In this document: piece by piece, positions 18,647 to 27,119 of the stretch
Position numbering within the stretch: the first letter of the stretch is position 1
How the letters are laid out: each line of letters begins with the position of its first letter
Assembly (NCBI GenBank): GCA_902810695.1
Contig: CADDYV010000008.1
Coordinates: 1-64,000 of the forward strand
DNA length: 64,000 nucleotides
From: Actinomycetota bacterium
Lineage (GTDB): Bacteria > Actinomycetota > Rubrobacteria > Rubrobacterales > Rubrobacteraceae
Direction of reading: 5' to 3'
Notes under the pieces: generated by a model
The model's database searches: none
What the model was told of the DNA's origin: nothing
What the model saw: the letters and a program-made list of their open reading frames with translations, nothing else
Translations under genes and position numbers: made by a program

Positions 18647-19387
18647 TTGGCGAGCATCCCGCCGGATCTCATCGAGAAAATACAAAGCGCCGGGAGTGTG
18701 GTGGTCCTGACCGGCTCCGGTGTCTCTGCCGAGAGCGGCGTCCCGACCTTCCGCGACGCCCAGACCGGACTCTGGGAGCGTTATGATCCGCAGGAGCTGG
18801 CGACCCCGGAGGCGTTCGAGCGTAACCCGCGCCTGGTCTGGGAGTGGTACTCTTGGCGGCGGGAACTGGTCGGCAAGGCGAAGCCCAACCCCGGACATCT
18901 CGCGCTCGCGGAACTCGAGCGGATGAGCGGCCTGTTCACGCTCATCACCCAGAACGTGGACGGGCTGCACCGCGCGGCAGGGAACGAAAACGTGATAGAG
19001 CTTCACGGTAACATCCGGCGCTCGAAGTGCTCTGAGGAAGGCATCGTGGTCGAGGAGCCGGAGGAGTCAGAGGATATCCCACCGCGCTGTCCTCATTGCG
19101 GTGCCAGTTTGAGGCCGGACGTGGTGTGGTTCGGGGAGGCGTTGCCGTACGAGGCTTTCGAGGCGGCTGTAGACGCGGCCCGCAACTGCGACCTCTTCTT
19201 CTCGATCGGAACTTCGAGCCTGGTGTACCCTGCGGCCTCTCTACCCTACGAGGCGCTCGACAGCGGAGCCGTGCTGGTCGAGATCAACCCGGATGAAACC
19301 CCGCTCAGCGCCCGCGCCGATTTTGTTCTGCGCGGCACGGCGGGTGAGATTCTGCCAGAGCTCGTAGAAGCCTTGCAGGAACAATAG
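18647..19387 (+). CDS. cobB: Sir2-family NAD-dependent deacylase, CobB/SIRT5-like
   Basis: The 246-residue sirtuin uses NAD to remove acyl groups from lysine. GSGVSAESGVPTFRD binds NAD, TQNVDGLH and the catalytic His120 in ELHGN are present. Tyr68 and Arg71 (WYSWRR) form the YxxR pair that marks class III enzymes preferring succinyl or malonyl groups. The zinc ribbon has Cys128, Cys148 and Cys151, but the usual second Cys (position 131) is Glu, as in E. coli CobB where the first CxxC is also broken. The start is TTG at 18647, 3 bp after hisS. Confidence 0.9.
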   Translation: MASIPPDLIEKIQSAGSVVVLTGSGVSAESGVPTFRDAQTGLWERYDPQELATPEAFERNPRLVWEWYSWRRELVGKAKPNPGHLALAELERMSGLFTLITQNVDGLHRAAGNENVIELHGNIRRSKCSEEGIVVEEPEESEDIPPRCPHCGASLRPDVVWFGEALPYEAFEAAVDAARNCDLFFSIGTSSLVYPAASLPYEALDSGAVLVEINPDETPLSARADFVLRGTAGEILPELVEALQEQ

Positions 19388-19462
19388 TTATTACTTCACT
19401 GCTTACGGCCCTGTAAGTCCCGAAAAATCCAGTATTACAAAGAATTTCTCTGAAAAATCTCT

Positions 19463-19487
19463 CGTAACGCTTGTCGTAACGGTTACG
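19463..19487 (+). promoter_or_regulatory. CGTAAC direct and inverted repeats upstream of the cupin gene
   Basis: CGTAAC occurs at 19463-19468 and again at 19475-19480, and its complement GTTACG at 19482-19487. The last two form a 13-nt inverted repeat with a single-base centre. Copies one helical turn apart in a 217-bp intergenic stretch suggest a repressor or activator site, but no -10/-35 pair could be fixed relative to it. Confidence 0.3.
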
Positions 19488-19604
19488 TACCGCCTGTCCG
19501 CTACAGTGGTCTTGAGAACGGAAGAGGAAAGGGCGAAATGGGCTCGCCAAATCTGAAAACCTTCGGGCGGTACTGAGATTATCTTCTATAGCGGTGAGAA
19601 AGCG

Positions 19605-20168
19605 ATGGCGTACGCGGGCGAAGTTATCGAAGACCCTATCACCAATCAGCGGCTAACCTTCCTGAAAACGGCCCGCGACACGGACGGCGAGTTGCTTATG
19701 TTCGAAGATCACATCGGGCCTTACGGGTTCGTGAACGGCGGGATCCCGCACGTCCATCCCATCCAGACCGAGCGCATCGAGGTTACTTCCGGCACCCTGC
19801 GATTCAAGGTCAGAGGAAGGCAGCAAGACCTGCAAGCCGGAGAGTCGGTGAGCATCCCTCCCGGCGTCTCGCATGCCTGGTGGAACGAGAGAGGAGAGGA
19901 TGCCCAGATCCTGGTGGAGCTTCGTCCGGCCCTCGATACGGAGAGCGCTTTCGAGACGGGCTTCGGGCTGTGCCGGGACGGGAAGACCAACGACAAGGGT
20001 TTCCCGAGCTTCTGGCAGATGGTTGTGTTGATGGATGCTTTTCTGGATGAGGTTTGTATGCCCTGGATCCCCCTGCGGGTGCAGAAGGCAGTCGCCTCTG
20101 TTCTCGCTCCCCTCGGCAGAAGACGCGGATACCGCGCCCGCTACCCAGAGTACAGTAATCAGGAGTAG
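19605..20168 (+). CDS. Cupin domain protein
   Basis: The 187-residue protein contains a conserved cupin barrel at about 25-110: GGIPHVHPIQTERIEVTSG fits motif 1 (two His, then Glu) and GESVSIPPGVSHAWWNER fits motif 2 with its His, so the metal site looks complete. The C-terminal third is helical, with a hydrophobic stretch (FWQMVVLMDAFLDEV) and a basic tail. Similar stand-alone cupins may be dioxygenases, isomerases or sensors; no substrate can be assigned. It precedes three paralogous membrane protein genes. Confidence 0.8.
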   Translation: MAYAGEVIEDPITNQRLTFLKTARDTDGELLMFEDHIGPYGFVNGGIPHVHPIQTERIEVTSGTLRFKVRGRQQDLQAGESVSIPPGVSHAWWNERGEDAQILVELRPALDTESAFETGFGLCRDGKTNDKGFPSFWQMVVLMDAFLDEVCMPWIPLRVQKAVASVLAPLGRRRGYRARYPEYSNQE

Positions 20169-20227
20169 CGTTTTGCCAGACGCACGGGTGGCGGGCTGGG
20201 TCGCGAGGTCCGTGTAAGGCTATCTCT

Positions 20228-21580
20228 GTGAGCGACTGTAAAGTGAACTCCCACCCCACCAGCGAGCCGAAATCCGCAGCACCTCCAGATGGCCCGCCAT
20301 CCACCAGGCTGCACCCGCGTTCGCTCCTGCTTGCCCGGGTGGTGTGGGTGGCGATAGCCCTCCTCACCGCAGGCGTCTTTATCTCCGGTCTTCCGAGCGA
20401 ATTCGCCCGGCTTGAGACTCCGTGTGCCAATGCCGTATCGTGCGTGTGGTCCCCGCGACTCACCGCGCAGAGTGCCCGACAGCTAGGGGAAATGGGTCTA
20501 TCCGTCAGGTTCTTCGCCATCTACTTCGTTGCGGTCGAGGTCGCTTTCACGGCGGTGTCGGCTGCGATCGGGACGGCCATCTTCCGGCGCAGATCCGGTG
20601 ACCGGATGGCGCTTCTGGTCTCGCTCGTGCTCGTCACCTTCGGAGCAGTCTTCACCGTTCCCTATCCGCTGTTGGACCTCTCCCTTCTCTGGACGGTCTC
20701 GGCGGAGGCGCTTAGTTTCATCGGCTCGGCGTTGTTGATCCTGTTTCTGTACCTCTTCCCCGACGGCAGATTCGTGCCCCGCTGGACGCGCTGGCTCGCG
20801 CTGATGTGGATGGGACTGATGGCGCCCAGCGTCTTCTTCCGCGGCGCCCTGATTTTCGTGTTCGGGCATCCGCTCGTCTATGGACCGCTGGGCACGGCCT
20901 TTGCCGCCACCACATTGCTGCCCCTGGCCTACCGCTACAGACATGCGTCCAGCCCAACCCAGCGCCAGCAGATCAAATGGGTCGTCTTCGGCATCGCGGC
21001 AGCGCTGGGAAGCTCGTGCGTGTTGCTCCTGCTCGATCCCATCGTCCCGAGCGGGGTGCTCGCCAGCTTGCTGGGCAATACCCTGTTCTTTCTCTTTGTC
21101 CTGCTCATCCCGATATCCATTGCCGCAGCGATTCTGCGCTACCACCTCTACGACATAGACTTTCTCATAAACCGCACCCTGGTCTACGGTTCGCTCACCG
21201 CGGTCCTGGCGCTCGTGTACTTCAGCGGGGTGACCATACTCCAGGGTGTGCTCCGTTCTCTCACCGGCCAGGAGTTCACCCTCTCGATCGTGGCTTCCAC
21301 GCTGGCCATCGCAGCCCTGTTTAATCCATTGAGACGCCGCATCCAGACGGTTATAGACCGGCGCTTCTACCGCAAGAAGTACGACGCGGCCAAAACCCTT
21401 GAAGCTTTCACCATCAGATTGAAATACAAGACGGACCTGGACGCCTTGAACGCCGAGCTTGTAGGAGTGGTCAAAGAAACGATGCACCCGGCGCACATCT
21501 CTCTGTGGCTGCGTCCCGAGAACCGTGCTAAGGCGAGCGTTCAGACTGGTGTCCCTTATTCACCGGGTAGCCGGGAGTGA
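20228..21580 (+). CDS. Polytopic membrane sensor-like protein, paralog 1 of 3
   Basis: The 450-residue protein has about eight hydrophobic helices between residues 35 and 350. Conserved landmarks shared with the next two genes are FLFPDGRF followed by RW, QRQQIKWVVFG, LRYHLYDIDFLINRTLVYG, and the cytoplasmic segment NPLRRRIQTVIDRRFYRKKYDAAKTLEAF that ends in ETMHPAHISLWLRP. This looks like the membrane-plus-linker part of sensor histidine kinases found in Rubrobacter and Chloroflexi, but no HisKA or HATPase domain follows. It may act with a separate kinase or be a structural protein. Function unknown. Confidence 0.65.
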   Translation: MSDCKVNSHPTSEPKSAAPPDGPPSTRLHPRSLLLARVVWVAIALLTAGVFISGLPSEFARLETPCANAVSCVWSPRLTAQSARQLGEMGLSVRFFAIYFVAVEVAFTAVSAAIGTAIFRRRSGDRMALLVSLVLVTFGAVFTVPYPLLDLSLLWTVSAEALSFIGSALLILFLYLFPDGRFVPRWTRWLALMWMGLMAPSVFFRGALIFVFGHPLVYGPLGTAFAATTLLPLAYRYRHASSPTQRQQIKWVVFGIAAALGSSCVLLLLDPIVPSGVLASLLGNTLFFLFVLLIPISIAAAILRYHLYDIDFLINRTLVYGSLTAVLALVYFSGVTILQGVLRSLTGQEFTLSIVASTLAIAALFNPLRRRIQTVIDRRFYRKKYDAAKTLEAFTIRLKYKTDLDALNAELVGVVKETMHPAHISLWLRPENRAKASVQTGVPYSPGSRE

Positions 21581-21703
21581 TCTTTACTGGAAATTCACTG
21601 CCTGCTTCGCTCGTGACTGTTGTGGCAACACTCGTGAAAAGTTACCTCTGTAGAATGGGGTCGTGCCGAAAGGAACAATGGAAAATAGCGTGGAGTCGGC
21701 GGG

Positions 21704-22903
21704 ATGAGTAGTCGCGGCACTGCTGGCCTTTCCGCCTGGTCCCTTAGCATCCTGGCCGCTCTCCTCGGCGTGCTCTCCTTGATACTGCTTGCTCTCAACC
21801 AGACCAGATATGAAGTGAGTCCCGATCAATACTGGGGAGCAGCCGTGGTCATCGCGGTCGTTTTCCCTGTGGTAGGGGCTCTCATCGTTTCACATCACCC
21901 GGCCAACACCCTCGGCTGGATCTTCTGCGCCGTGGGTGTCCTTACGGCGATCAGTGAATGCACGACCGAGTACGCCACGTATTCTTTGCTCAGCGGTTAC
22001 GGCGCGCCACCAGGGATAGCGGTAGCAACCTGGTTTGACTCGTGGGCCGGAAACCTCGCTTTCACCTCTTTGCTGTTCATTCCGCTGTTGTTTCCTGATG
22101 GCCGTCCACCTTCCCGACGCTGGCGCCCTGTTGTGTGGCTCACCGCGGTGGTGATCGGGGTTCAGGCAATATCCACGGCTTTCCGGCCCGGCTTATTACA
22201 GAAGCATCCTCCTCTCAGAAACCCGCTTGGCATCGAAGCAATTGCACGCCCACTCGAAGTGTTCCAGAAGGTTGCACTCCCTGTCGCTCTCTTTTGTCTT
22301 CTTGCCTGTGTGGCCGCTTCGGTGGTGCGTTTTTACAGATCGCGGGGCGAAGAGCGCCAGCAGCTCAAGTGGTTTACCTACGCGATTGGTTTGCTGCTCC
22401 TCAGCCTTCTGGCAAACGGGCTGTTTCCCAAGTTGGCGTGGTTGATCGGGGGCTTCGGAGCGGCCTCGATTCCGGTAGCCATCGGCATTGCTATCTTGCG
22501 CTACCGGCTTTACGACATAGACTTCATCATCAACCGCACGCTCGTCTACGGTCTGCTTACAGCGTCGCTGGCCGGGACATATCTTGGGTTGGTGATCACC
22601 CTGCAGTACGTATTCCGCAGGTTGATTGGAGGAGAGTCGCAACTGGCAGTTGTGGCCACTACTCTGACCATCGCGGTGCTGTTTCATCCTCTCCGGAAGC
22701 GTATCCAGGAGCTTATTGATCGGATCTTCTACCGCAGGAAGTACGATGCGGCCAAAACGCTCGCGGCTTTCTCGTCGCGGCTGCGCGAGGAGACGAGCCT
22801 GGAGAGGATCAACGAAGACGTAATAGGGATCATTCGGGAGACGATGCAGCCGGAGCATGTCTCGCTGTGGCTGTGGGAGTCGCAGCGGAGGACCTGGCAA
22901 TGA
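21704..22903 (+). CDS. Polytopic membrane sensor-like protein, paralog 2 of 3
   Basis: The 399-residue protein aligns with its neighbours over its whole length: an N-terminal membrane segment with NTLGWIFCAVG, then LLFPDGRPPSRRWRPVVWL, QQLKWFTYAIG, LRYRLYDIDFIINRTLVYG and the cytoplasmic RKRIQELIDRIFYRRKYDAAKTL, ending TMQPEHVSLWLW. It lacks any catalytic domain. Its TGA stop overlaps the ATG of the third copy as ATGA, so copies 2 and 3 are translationally coupled. Function unknown. Confidence 0.65.
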   Translation: MSSRGTAGLSAWSLSILAALLGVLSLILLALNQTRYEVSPDQYWGAAVVIAVVFPVVGALIVSHHPANTLGWIFCAVGVLTAISECTTEYATYSLLSGYGAPPGIAVATWFDSWAGNLAFTSLLFIPLLFPDGRPPSRRWRPVVWLTAVVIGVQAISTAFRPGLLQKHPPLRNPLGIEAIARPLEVFQKVALPVALFCLLACVAASVVRFYRSRGEERQQLKWFTYAIGLLLLSLLANGLFPKLAWLIGGFGAASIPVAIGIAILRYRLYDIDFIINRTLVYGLLTASLAGTYLGLVITLQYVFRRLIGGESQLAVVATTLTIAVLFHPLRKRIQELIDRIFYRRKYDAAKTLAAFSSRLREETSLERINEDVIGIIRETMQPEHVSLWLWESQRRTWQ

Positions 22904-24202
22904 GCGTCAGAACGGCGACCAGGATCTCCTGGTCAATATGGGGACTCTCGATGACACTCACGGCGCTGGGCATCTTTCTTCTGGTCCTGAACTACTCGCA
23001 CCCGCATGGGCGTGTTTTTGCGTACTGGGCGGAGAATGTCTTCATTCCACTCTCTATCTCGACATATCTCGACACTGGGGGCTGTGATATCCTCGCGCCG
23101 TCCTGGCAACCTTATCGGGTGGTTGTTCTGTGCTGTCGGACTCGGTAGTGCAGTGGTGCAGTCTGGAGGCGAATACTCTATCTATGCCCTTGTCACGAAT
23201 CCTGGATCGTTTCCGGGGGGAGAGTGGGTGGCCTGGATCTCATCCCTGGTCCTGGCTGCGGTCTTTAGCGTTGCACTAACCTTTTTGTTCCTTATCTTCC
23301 CGGATGGCAGGTTGCCCTCGCGCAGGTGGAGATCAGTGGCCTGGCTGGGGGTATGCGTGATCTCGATCTCGCTCATCTCTTTGGCCTTTGCACCGGGCAA
23401 ACTCCAGACACCCTTCCACTTCGCCAGAAATCCAGCAGGTATTGAAGAGATTGGATGGATGCTTAAAGAAATCAGTAACGCTAGCTGGCCCTTGTATGTG
23501 GTCGCACTCTACTCGCTTGCCTCTCTATTTTCTCGCTTTCGTCATTCGAAGGAACAGCGCCAGCAGATCAAATGGTTCGCCTACGCCGGAGTCTTGTCGC
23601 TATTCTCGCTCACCGTGTTTCCTGACGCTCTCCTCTTCCTGTGGGGAGATAATGTCTGGACCAGAGCCCTTGAGAATGCGGCAGTATTCCTGGCCTTCGA
23701 CGTAGGCTTGCCTGTAGCCATCGGCATCGCCGTTCTCAAGTATCGTCTGTACGACATAGACCTTATTATCAACAGGACGCTGGTCTATGGTGTTCTTACA
23801 GCCTCTCTTGCGGCGGTGTATGCGGTATGCGTGGTTTTATTCGAAAGACTATTTTACGCTCTCACCGGTGAGACTTCGCAGCTAACCGTAGTTGCCGCAA
23901 CGCTGGTAATCGCTGCGCTGTTCAATCCGATGAGGAGGTACGTCCAGTCCTTCATAGACCGGCGTTTTTATCGCAAAAAGTATGATGTGGTCAAAACGCT
24001 TGAAGATTTCTCGAGAACGCTGCGTGATGAGTTGGATCTGGAGAAGTTAACCACGGAGATGCTAACAGTTGTTGAGGATGCGCTACAGCCGGAGCATGTC
24101 TCGCTGTGGCTGCGCCCTCTCGGCTGGGGGCAGGAATATTTGCCGGATGCATCCGACGTGGAGGTCGAACCGACACCAGCCACAGGTGGAGCCTGGAGTT
24201 AA
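22900..24202 (+). pseudogene. Polytopic membrane sensor-like protein, paralog 3 of 3, frameshifted
   Basis: The ATG at 22900 overlaps the stop of copy 2 and opens a frame encoding the expected first helix (WSIWGLSMTLTALGIFLLVL). At a run of five G (23077-23081) the similarity jumps to the +1 frame, which then encodes the rest of the family (GNLIGWLFCAVG, LIFPDGRLPSRRWRS, QRQQIKWFAYAG, LKYRLYDIDLIINRTLVYG, RKKYDVVKTLEDF, PEHVSLWLRP). Removing one G restores a continuous protein of about 433 residues aligned with copy 2. It is either a real frameshift mutation, a phase-variable tract, or a sequencing error; the intact downstream frame favours a recent or artefactual event. Confidence 0.7.
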
Positions 24203-24206
24203 GGTT

Positions 24207-24255
24207 CGGCGTGATGATGTGCGGCCTGCGCCGCAGGCCGCACATCATCACGCCG
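24207..24255. repeat. 49-nt near-perfect palindrome (24-bp arms, one-base centre)
   Basis: The left arm 24207-24230 is exactly complementary to 24232-24255 around a single C at 24231; at the centre GCGGCCTGCG faces CGCAGGCCGC. It starts 4 nt after the stop of the third membrane paralog. No T-run follows, so it is not a standard intrinsic terminator, though it could protect or stop the transcript. It could also be a REP-like or miniature mobile element. No second copy was noticed in this window. Confidence 0.85.
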
Positions 24256-24317
24256 GCGGGTTCGCAGTTGGGCGGTACCATGCTGATGTGGGCTATGCAG
24301 CCTTATACGAATGTAGC

Positions 24318-24500
24318 TTAGCTGTAATCGTCCGCGCCAGAGTCTTCCTGCTCCGAACCCGCGCTCGACCACATCGAGAGCAGGCTCTCTACCCAGCCTG
24401 GATCAACGCCCATCTCGCGTGCGATATCATCCGCAGATAGCCCTTCGCACGCCAGGCGTTCGACCTTTGCTTCAAGACAAACTTCTTCTCCACCTTCCAT
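24318..24500 (-). CDS. Small helix-turn-helix-like protein
   Basis: The 60-residue acidic protein contains ACEGLSADDIAREMGVDPGW, a helix-turn-helix-like pattern (helix, turn at MGVDP, recognition helix WVESLLSMW). GAGG lies seven bases before its ATG. It resembles the short sequence-sensing segments of transposase- or sigma-type HTH modules but is too short to assign. Its own and its neighbour's unknown roles prevent a functional call. Confidence 0.45.
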   Translation of the reverse strand: MEGGEEVCLEAKVERLACEGLSADDIAREMGVDPGWVESLLSMWSSAGSEQEDSGADDYS

Positions 24501-24605
24501 GATCCAGCCTCATTTTTACACCATATCCCGCTTATCTGGATTTTTAGGATATATCCACTGCTCTACTTCCTGGCGTTATGCAGCTATGAGGTTTTTTACT
24601 GGTTC

Positions 24606-25052
24606 TTAGTGGTGGTTGCGCCTGGGGTCCAGCTCTCCGGACTCGAATACCTCTCTCAACCGCTCCTCACACGCGATGACCAGCCTGGGATCGTCTATGA
24701 GACGCTCGATCTCCGCCTGGGAGCAGTTGCGCTGAACATAATCTTCCTGCAGAACGTCGCGCAGGTGCGCCCCTTCTCGTATGCGGTGGACGATGTAGGA
24801 GAAGACCTTCTCTTTCCGGGGAGAGAGCTTCGAGCTTTCGAGAAGCCGATTCCAGAAGGTTTGCCCGGTCACGGAACACACTCCTTCTTCTACGCCTGCG
24901 AGGTTAGCTGACGGGTTCGGGCCGAAAGAGCCAAGCCCTACGCCAGATACTTCCGGCGATTCACCCCCCGAACCCCAAAGGGATTCGCTGACGGTTCCCC
25001 CGCTCTCCGGCGCCACCCGGAGATTAGGCGTTTCTGGCACTGCAGTTAACAT
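24606..25052 (-). CDS. Unknown protein with helical C-terminal domain
   Basis: From ATG 25052 the product has 148 residues: a low-complexity Ser/Gly/Glu-rich N-terminal half and a charged helical C-terminal half (KVFSYIVHRIREGAHLRDVL, then QAEIERLIDDPRLVIACEE). The C-terminal part has the periodicity of a compact helical domain, but no family was recognised. The start was chosen because a promoter with a perfect TTGACA -35 and 17-nt spacer ends exactly here; the longer frame to 25100 would lie upstream of that transcript. Confidence 0.55.
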   Translation of the reverse strand: MLTAVPETPNLRVAPESGGTVSESLWGSGGESPEVSGVGLGSFGPNPSANLAGVEEGVCSVTGQTFWNRLLESSKLSPRKEKVFSYIVHRIREGAHLRDVLQEDYVQRNCSQAEIERLIDDPRLVIACEERLREVFESGELDPRRNHH

Positions 25053-25088
25053 ATTCGGGGATATACTCCTGTCGTCGCGGGTTGTCAA
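25053..25088 (-). promoter_or_regulatory. Sigma-70-type promoter giving a leaderless transcript
   Basis: On the minus strand TTGACA (25088-25083), a 17-nt spacer and TATATC (25065-25060) form a good housekeeping promoter. Counting 7 nt from the -10 box puts the transcription start next to the ATG at 25052. An AGGAG lies inside the spacer and would not be transcribed, supporting leaderless translation. Confidence 0.55.
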
Positions 25089-25142
25089 GGCATCTCGCAA
25101 CGTTTTGTAATTCCGGTTGAATTTTTGATTAGCCTCGCTTAC

Positions 25143-26936
25143 TCAACCCTTCCGGCGCAGGCTGATGTGCAGCTCTTTTAGCTGCTCCTCAGTGACGGGG
25201 CCGGGGGCGTCCATCATCTCGTCACGAGCGGCCTGGGTCTTGGGGAAGGCCATCACTTCACGGATGTTCGGCTCGTCGCGCAGTACCATGATCAGACGGT
25301 CTATCCCCGGTGCGATCCCGCCATGCGGCGGCGCTCCGTAGCGGAAGGCCCGCAGTATCGCTCCGAAGCGGCGCTCGGCTTCTTCGGGCCCGATCCCGAT
25401 AACCGAGAAGACTTTTTGTTGCAGGTCCGGGCGGTGGATCCTGATGCTGCCAGAAGCCAGCTCCGTGCCGTTGGCGACCAGATCATAGAGCTGGCCGATG
25501 ACCCGCAACGGATCGGTGTCGAGAAGCGGGATATCCTCTTCTCGCGGCATGGTGAACATGTGGTGCATGGGCTCTATCCGCTCCTCTTCCTCGTTCCACT
25601 CGAAGAGCGGGAAGTCCGTGATCCAGCAGAAGGCAAGCTCGTCTTTGTCCGTGATATCCAACCTGTCCCGCAGATGCAGCCGCAGGCGGTTCAGGCTCTC
25701 GAAGACTACCGGGTCTTTGTCCGCAACGAAGAACATCCAGTCGCCGGGCTGCGCCTGCATCACCTCGCGCAGAGCGCCCTGCTGCTCTTCGGAGAAGAAC
25801 TTGGCGATGGGGCTTCTCAGGCCATCTTCGGTTACGTTGAAGTAGGCTAACCCGCGGGCGCCTCCCGTCGCGGCAACCTGCGTAAGCTCGTCCAGCTCGC
25901 GGCGCGAGAGGTCTCCCAGGCCGCTTGCAGCGATGCCGCGCACCGAACCGCCGGACTCGACGGCGTTACGAAAGACCTTGAACTCACTGGCGCGTGCGAT
26001 CTCCGTGACGTTTCTCAGCTCCAGCCCGAACCGGATGTCTGGCTTGTCGGTTCCGAAACGCTCCATGGCCTCTGCGTAGCTCAGGCGGGGGAAAGGTTTC
26101 GTGGCGAGCTTTTTGTCCGAGAGGTCCTCGACGATCTCCGTGTAGAGCCCTTCGATGAGGTCCAGGATCTCATCCTGCGTCGTGTAGCTCATCTCCAGGT
26201 CTAGCTGGGTGTGCTCCGGCTGCCGGTCGCCGCGCTGGTCCTCGTCGCGCAGAGCGCGGGCGATCTGGAAGTACCGCTCGAAGCCGGCGACCATCAAAAT
26301 CTGCTTGAATTGCTGAGGAGACTGGGGCAGGGCGTAGAAGTCTCCCGGGTAGAGCCGGCTCGGCACCAGGTAGTCGCGCGCTCCTTCCGGGGTAGATTTA
26401 GTCAGCAGGGGAGTCTCGATCTCCACGAAGTCCCGCGCCGAGAGGTAGTCGCGCATGCGCTTCACAACCTGGTGGCGGAAGATGATGTTGTCCCGCATCC
26501 TCTCTTTGCGCAGGTCGAGGTAGCGGTACTTGAGGCGTAAAAGCTCGTCCACCGGTCGGTCGCGGTCTATCTCGAAGGGCGGGGTTTCGGAGGGGTTGAG
26601 CACGGTGAGGTCGGTTGCTTCGACCTCGATCTCCCCGGTCGGAAGCTCGAAGTTTTCGTTTCCCTCCGGCCGCCTGACGACCTCGCCCTCGATCGTTACT
26701 GACCACTCGGGTCTCAGCTTCTCGGCGGTGGAGAATACCTCCTCGCGCTCCGGGTCGAAAGTTATCTGGGTTATACCCCAGCGGTCGCGCAGGTCTATGA
26801 AGATCAGACCGCCGTGATCCCGCCTGCGGTGCACCCACCCTGCGAGCCGCACCTGCTCTCCGACGTTTTTGGGGCGCAGTTCGCCCGCGGTGTGGGTCCT
26901 GTACGGGTTGCTTTTCTGTGCGTCGAAACCGGGCAT
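25143..26936 (-). CDS. aspS: Aspartyl-tRNA synthetase
   Basis: The 597-residue bacterial-type AspRS charges tRNA-Asp. It shows the N-terminal anticodon-binding OB fold (about 20-120, RLAGWVHRRRDHGGLIFIDLRD), catalytic motif FVEIETPLLTKSTPEGARDY, LPQSPQQFKQILMVAGFERYFQIARALRDED containing motif 2, the bacterial GAD insertion (about 290-420), and motif 3 GGIAPGIDRLIMVL. ATG at 26936 is preceded by GAGAGGAG; the frame continues 20 codons upstream without homology. Whether it also acts on tRNA-Asn cannot be decided here. Confidence 0.95.
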   Translation of the reverse strand: MPGFDAQKSNPYRTHTAGELRPKNVGEQVRLAGWVHRRRDHGGLIFIDLRDRWGITQITFDPEREEVFSTAEKLRPEWSVTIEGEVVRRPEGNENFELPTGEIEVEATDLTVLNPSETPPFEIDRDRPVDELLRLKYRYLDLRKERMRDNIIFRHQVVKRMRDYLSARDFVEIETPLLTKSTPEGARDYLVPSRLYPGDFYALPQSPQQFKQILMVAGFERYFQIARALRDEDQRGDRQPEHTQLDLEMSYTTQDEILDLIEGLYTEIVEDLSDKKLATKPFPRLSYAEAMERFGTDKPDIRFGLELRNVTEIARASEFKVFRNAVESGGSVRGIAASGLGDLSRRELDELTQVAATGGARGLAYFNVTEDGLRSPIAKFFSEEQQGALREVMQAQPGDWMFFVADKDPVVFESLNRLRLHLRDRLDITDKDELAFCWITDFPLFEWNEEEERIEPMHHMFTMPREEDIPLLDTDPLRVIGQLYDLVANGTELASGSIRIHRPDLQQKVFSVIGIGPEEAERRFGAILRAFRYGAPPHGGIAPGIDRLIMVLRDEPNIREVMAFPKTQAARDEMMDAPGPVTEEQLKELHISLRRKG

Positions 26937-27119
26937 CTCGAACTCCTCTCGCTGCGAACGTGCATCTTTTCCTGCCAATATATTGCGTGGGCACATGGTA
27001 GAACAAACCGGCGAATCTGGCGCATCCGTGGTTTTGGTGGTGCGATTGCGGCCAATTCTCCTGTGTGCTAAGTTTGCGCTGCCCGCCGCACCGGGTGATA
27101 GCGGGCTTGACCGTGGAAG

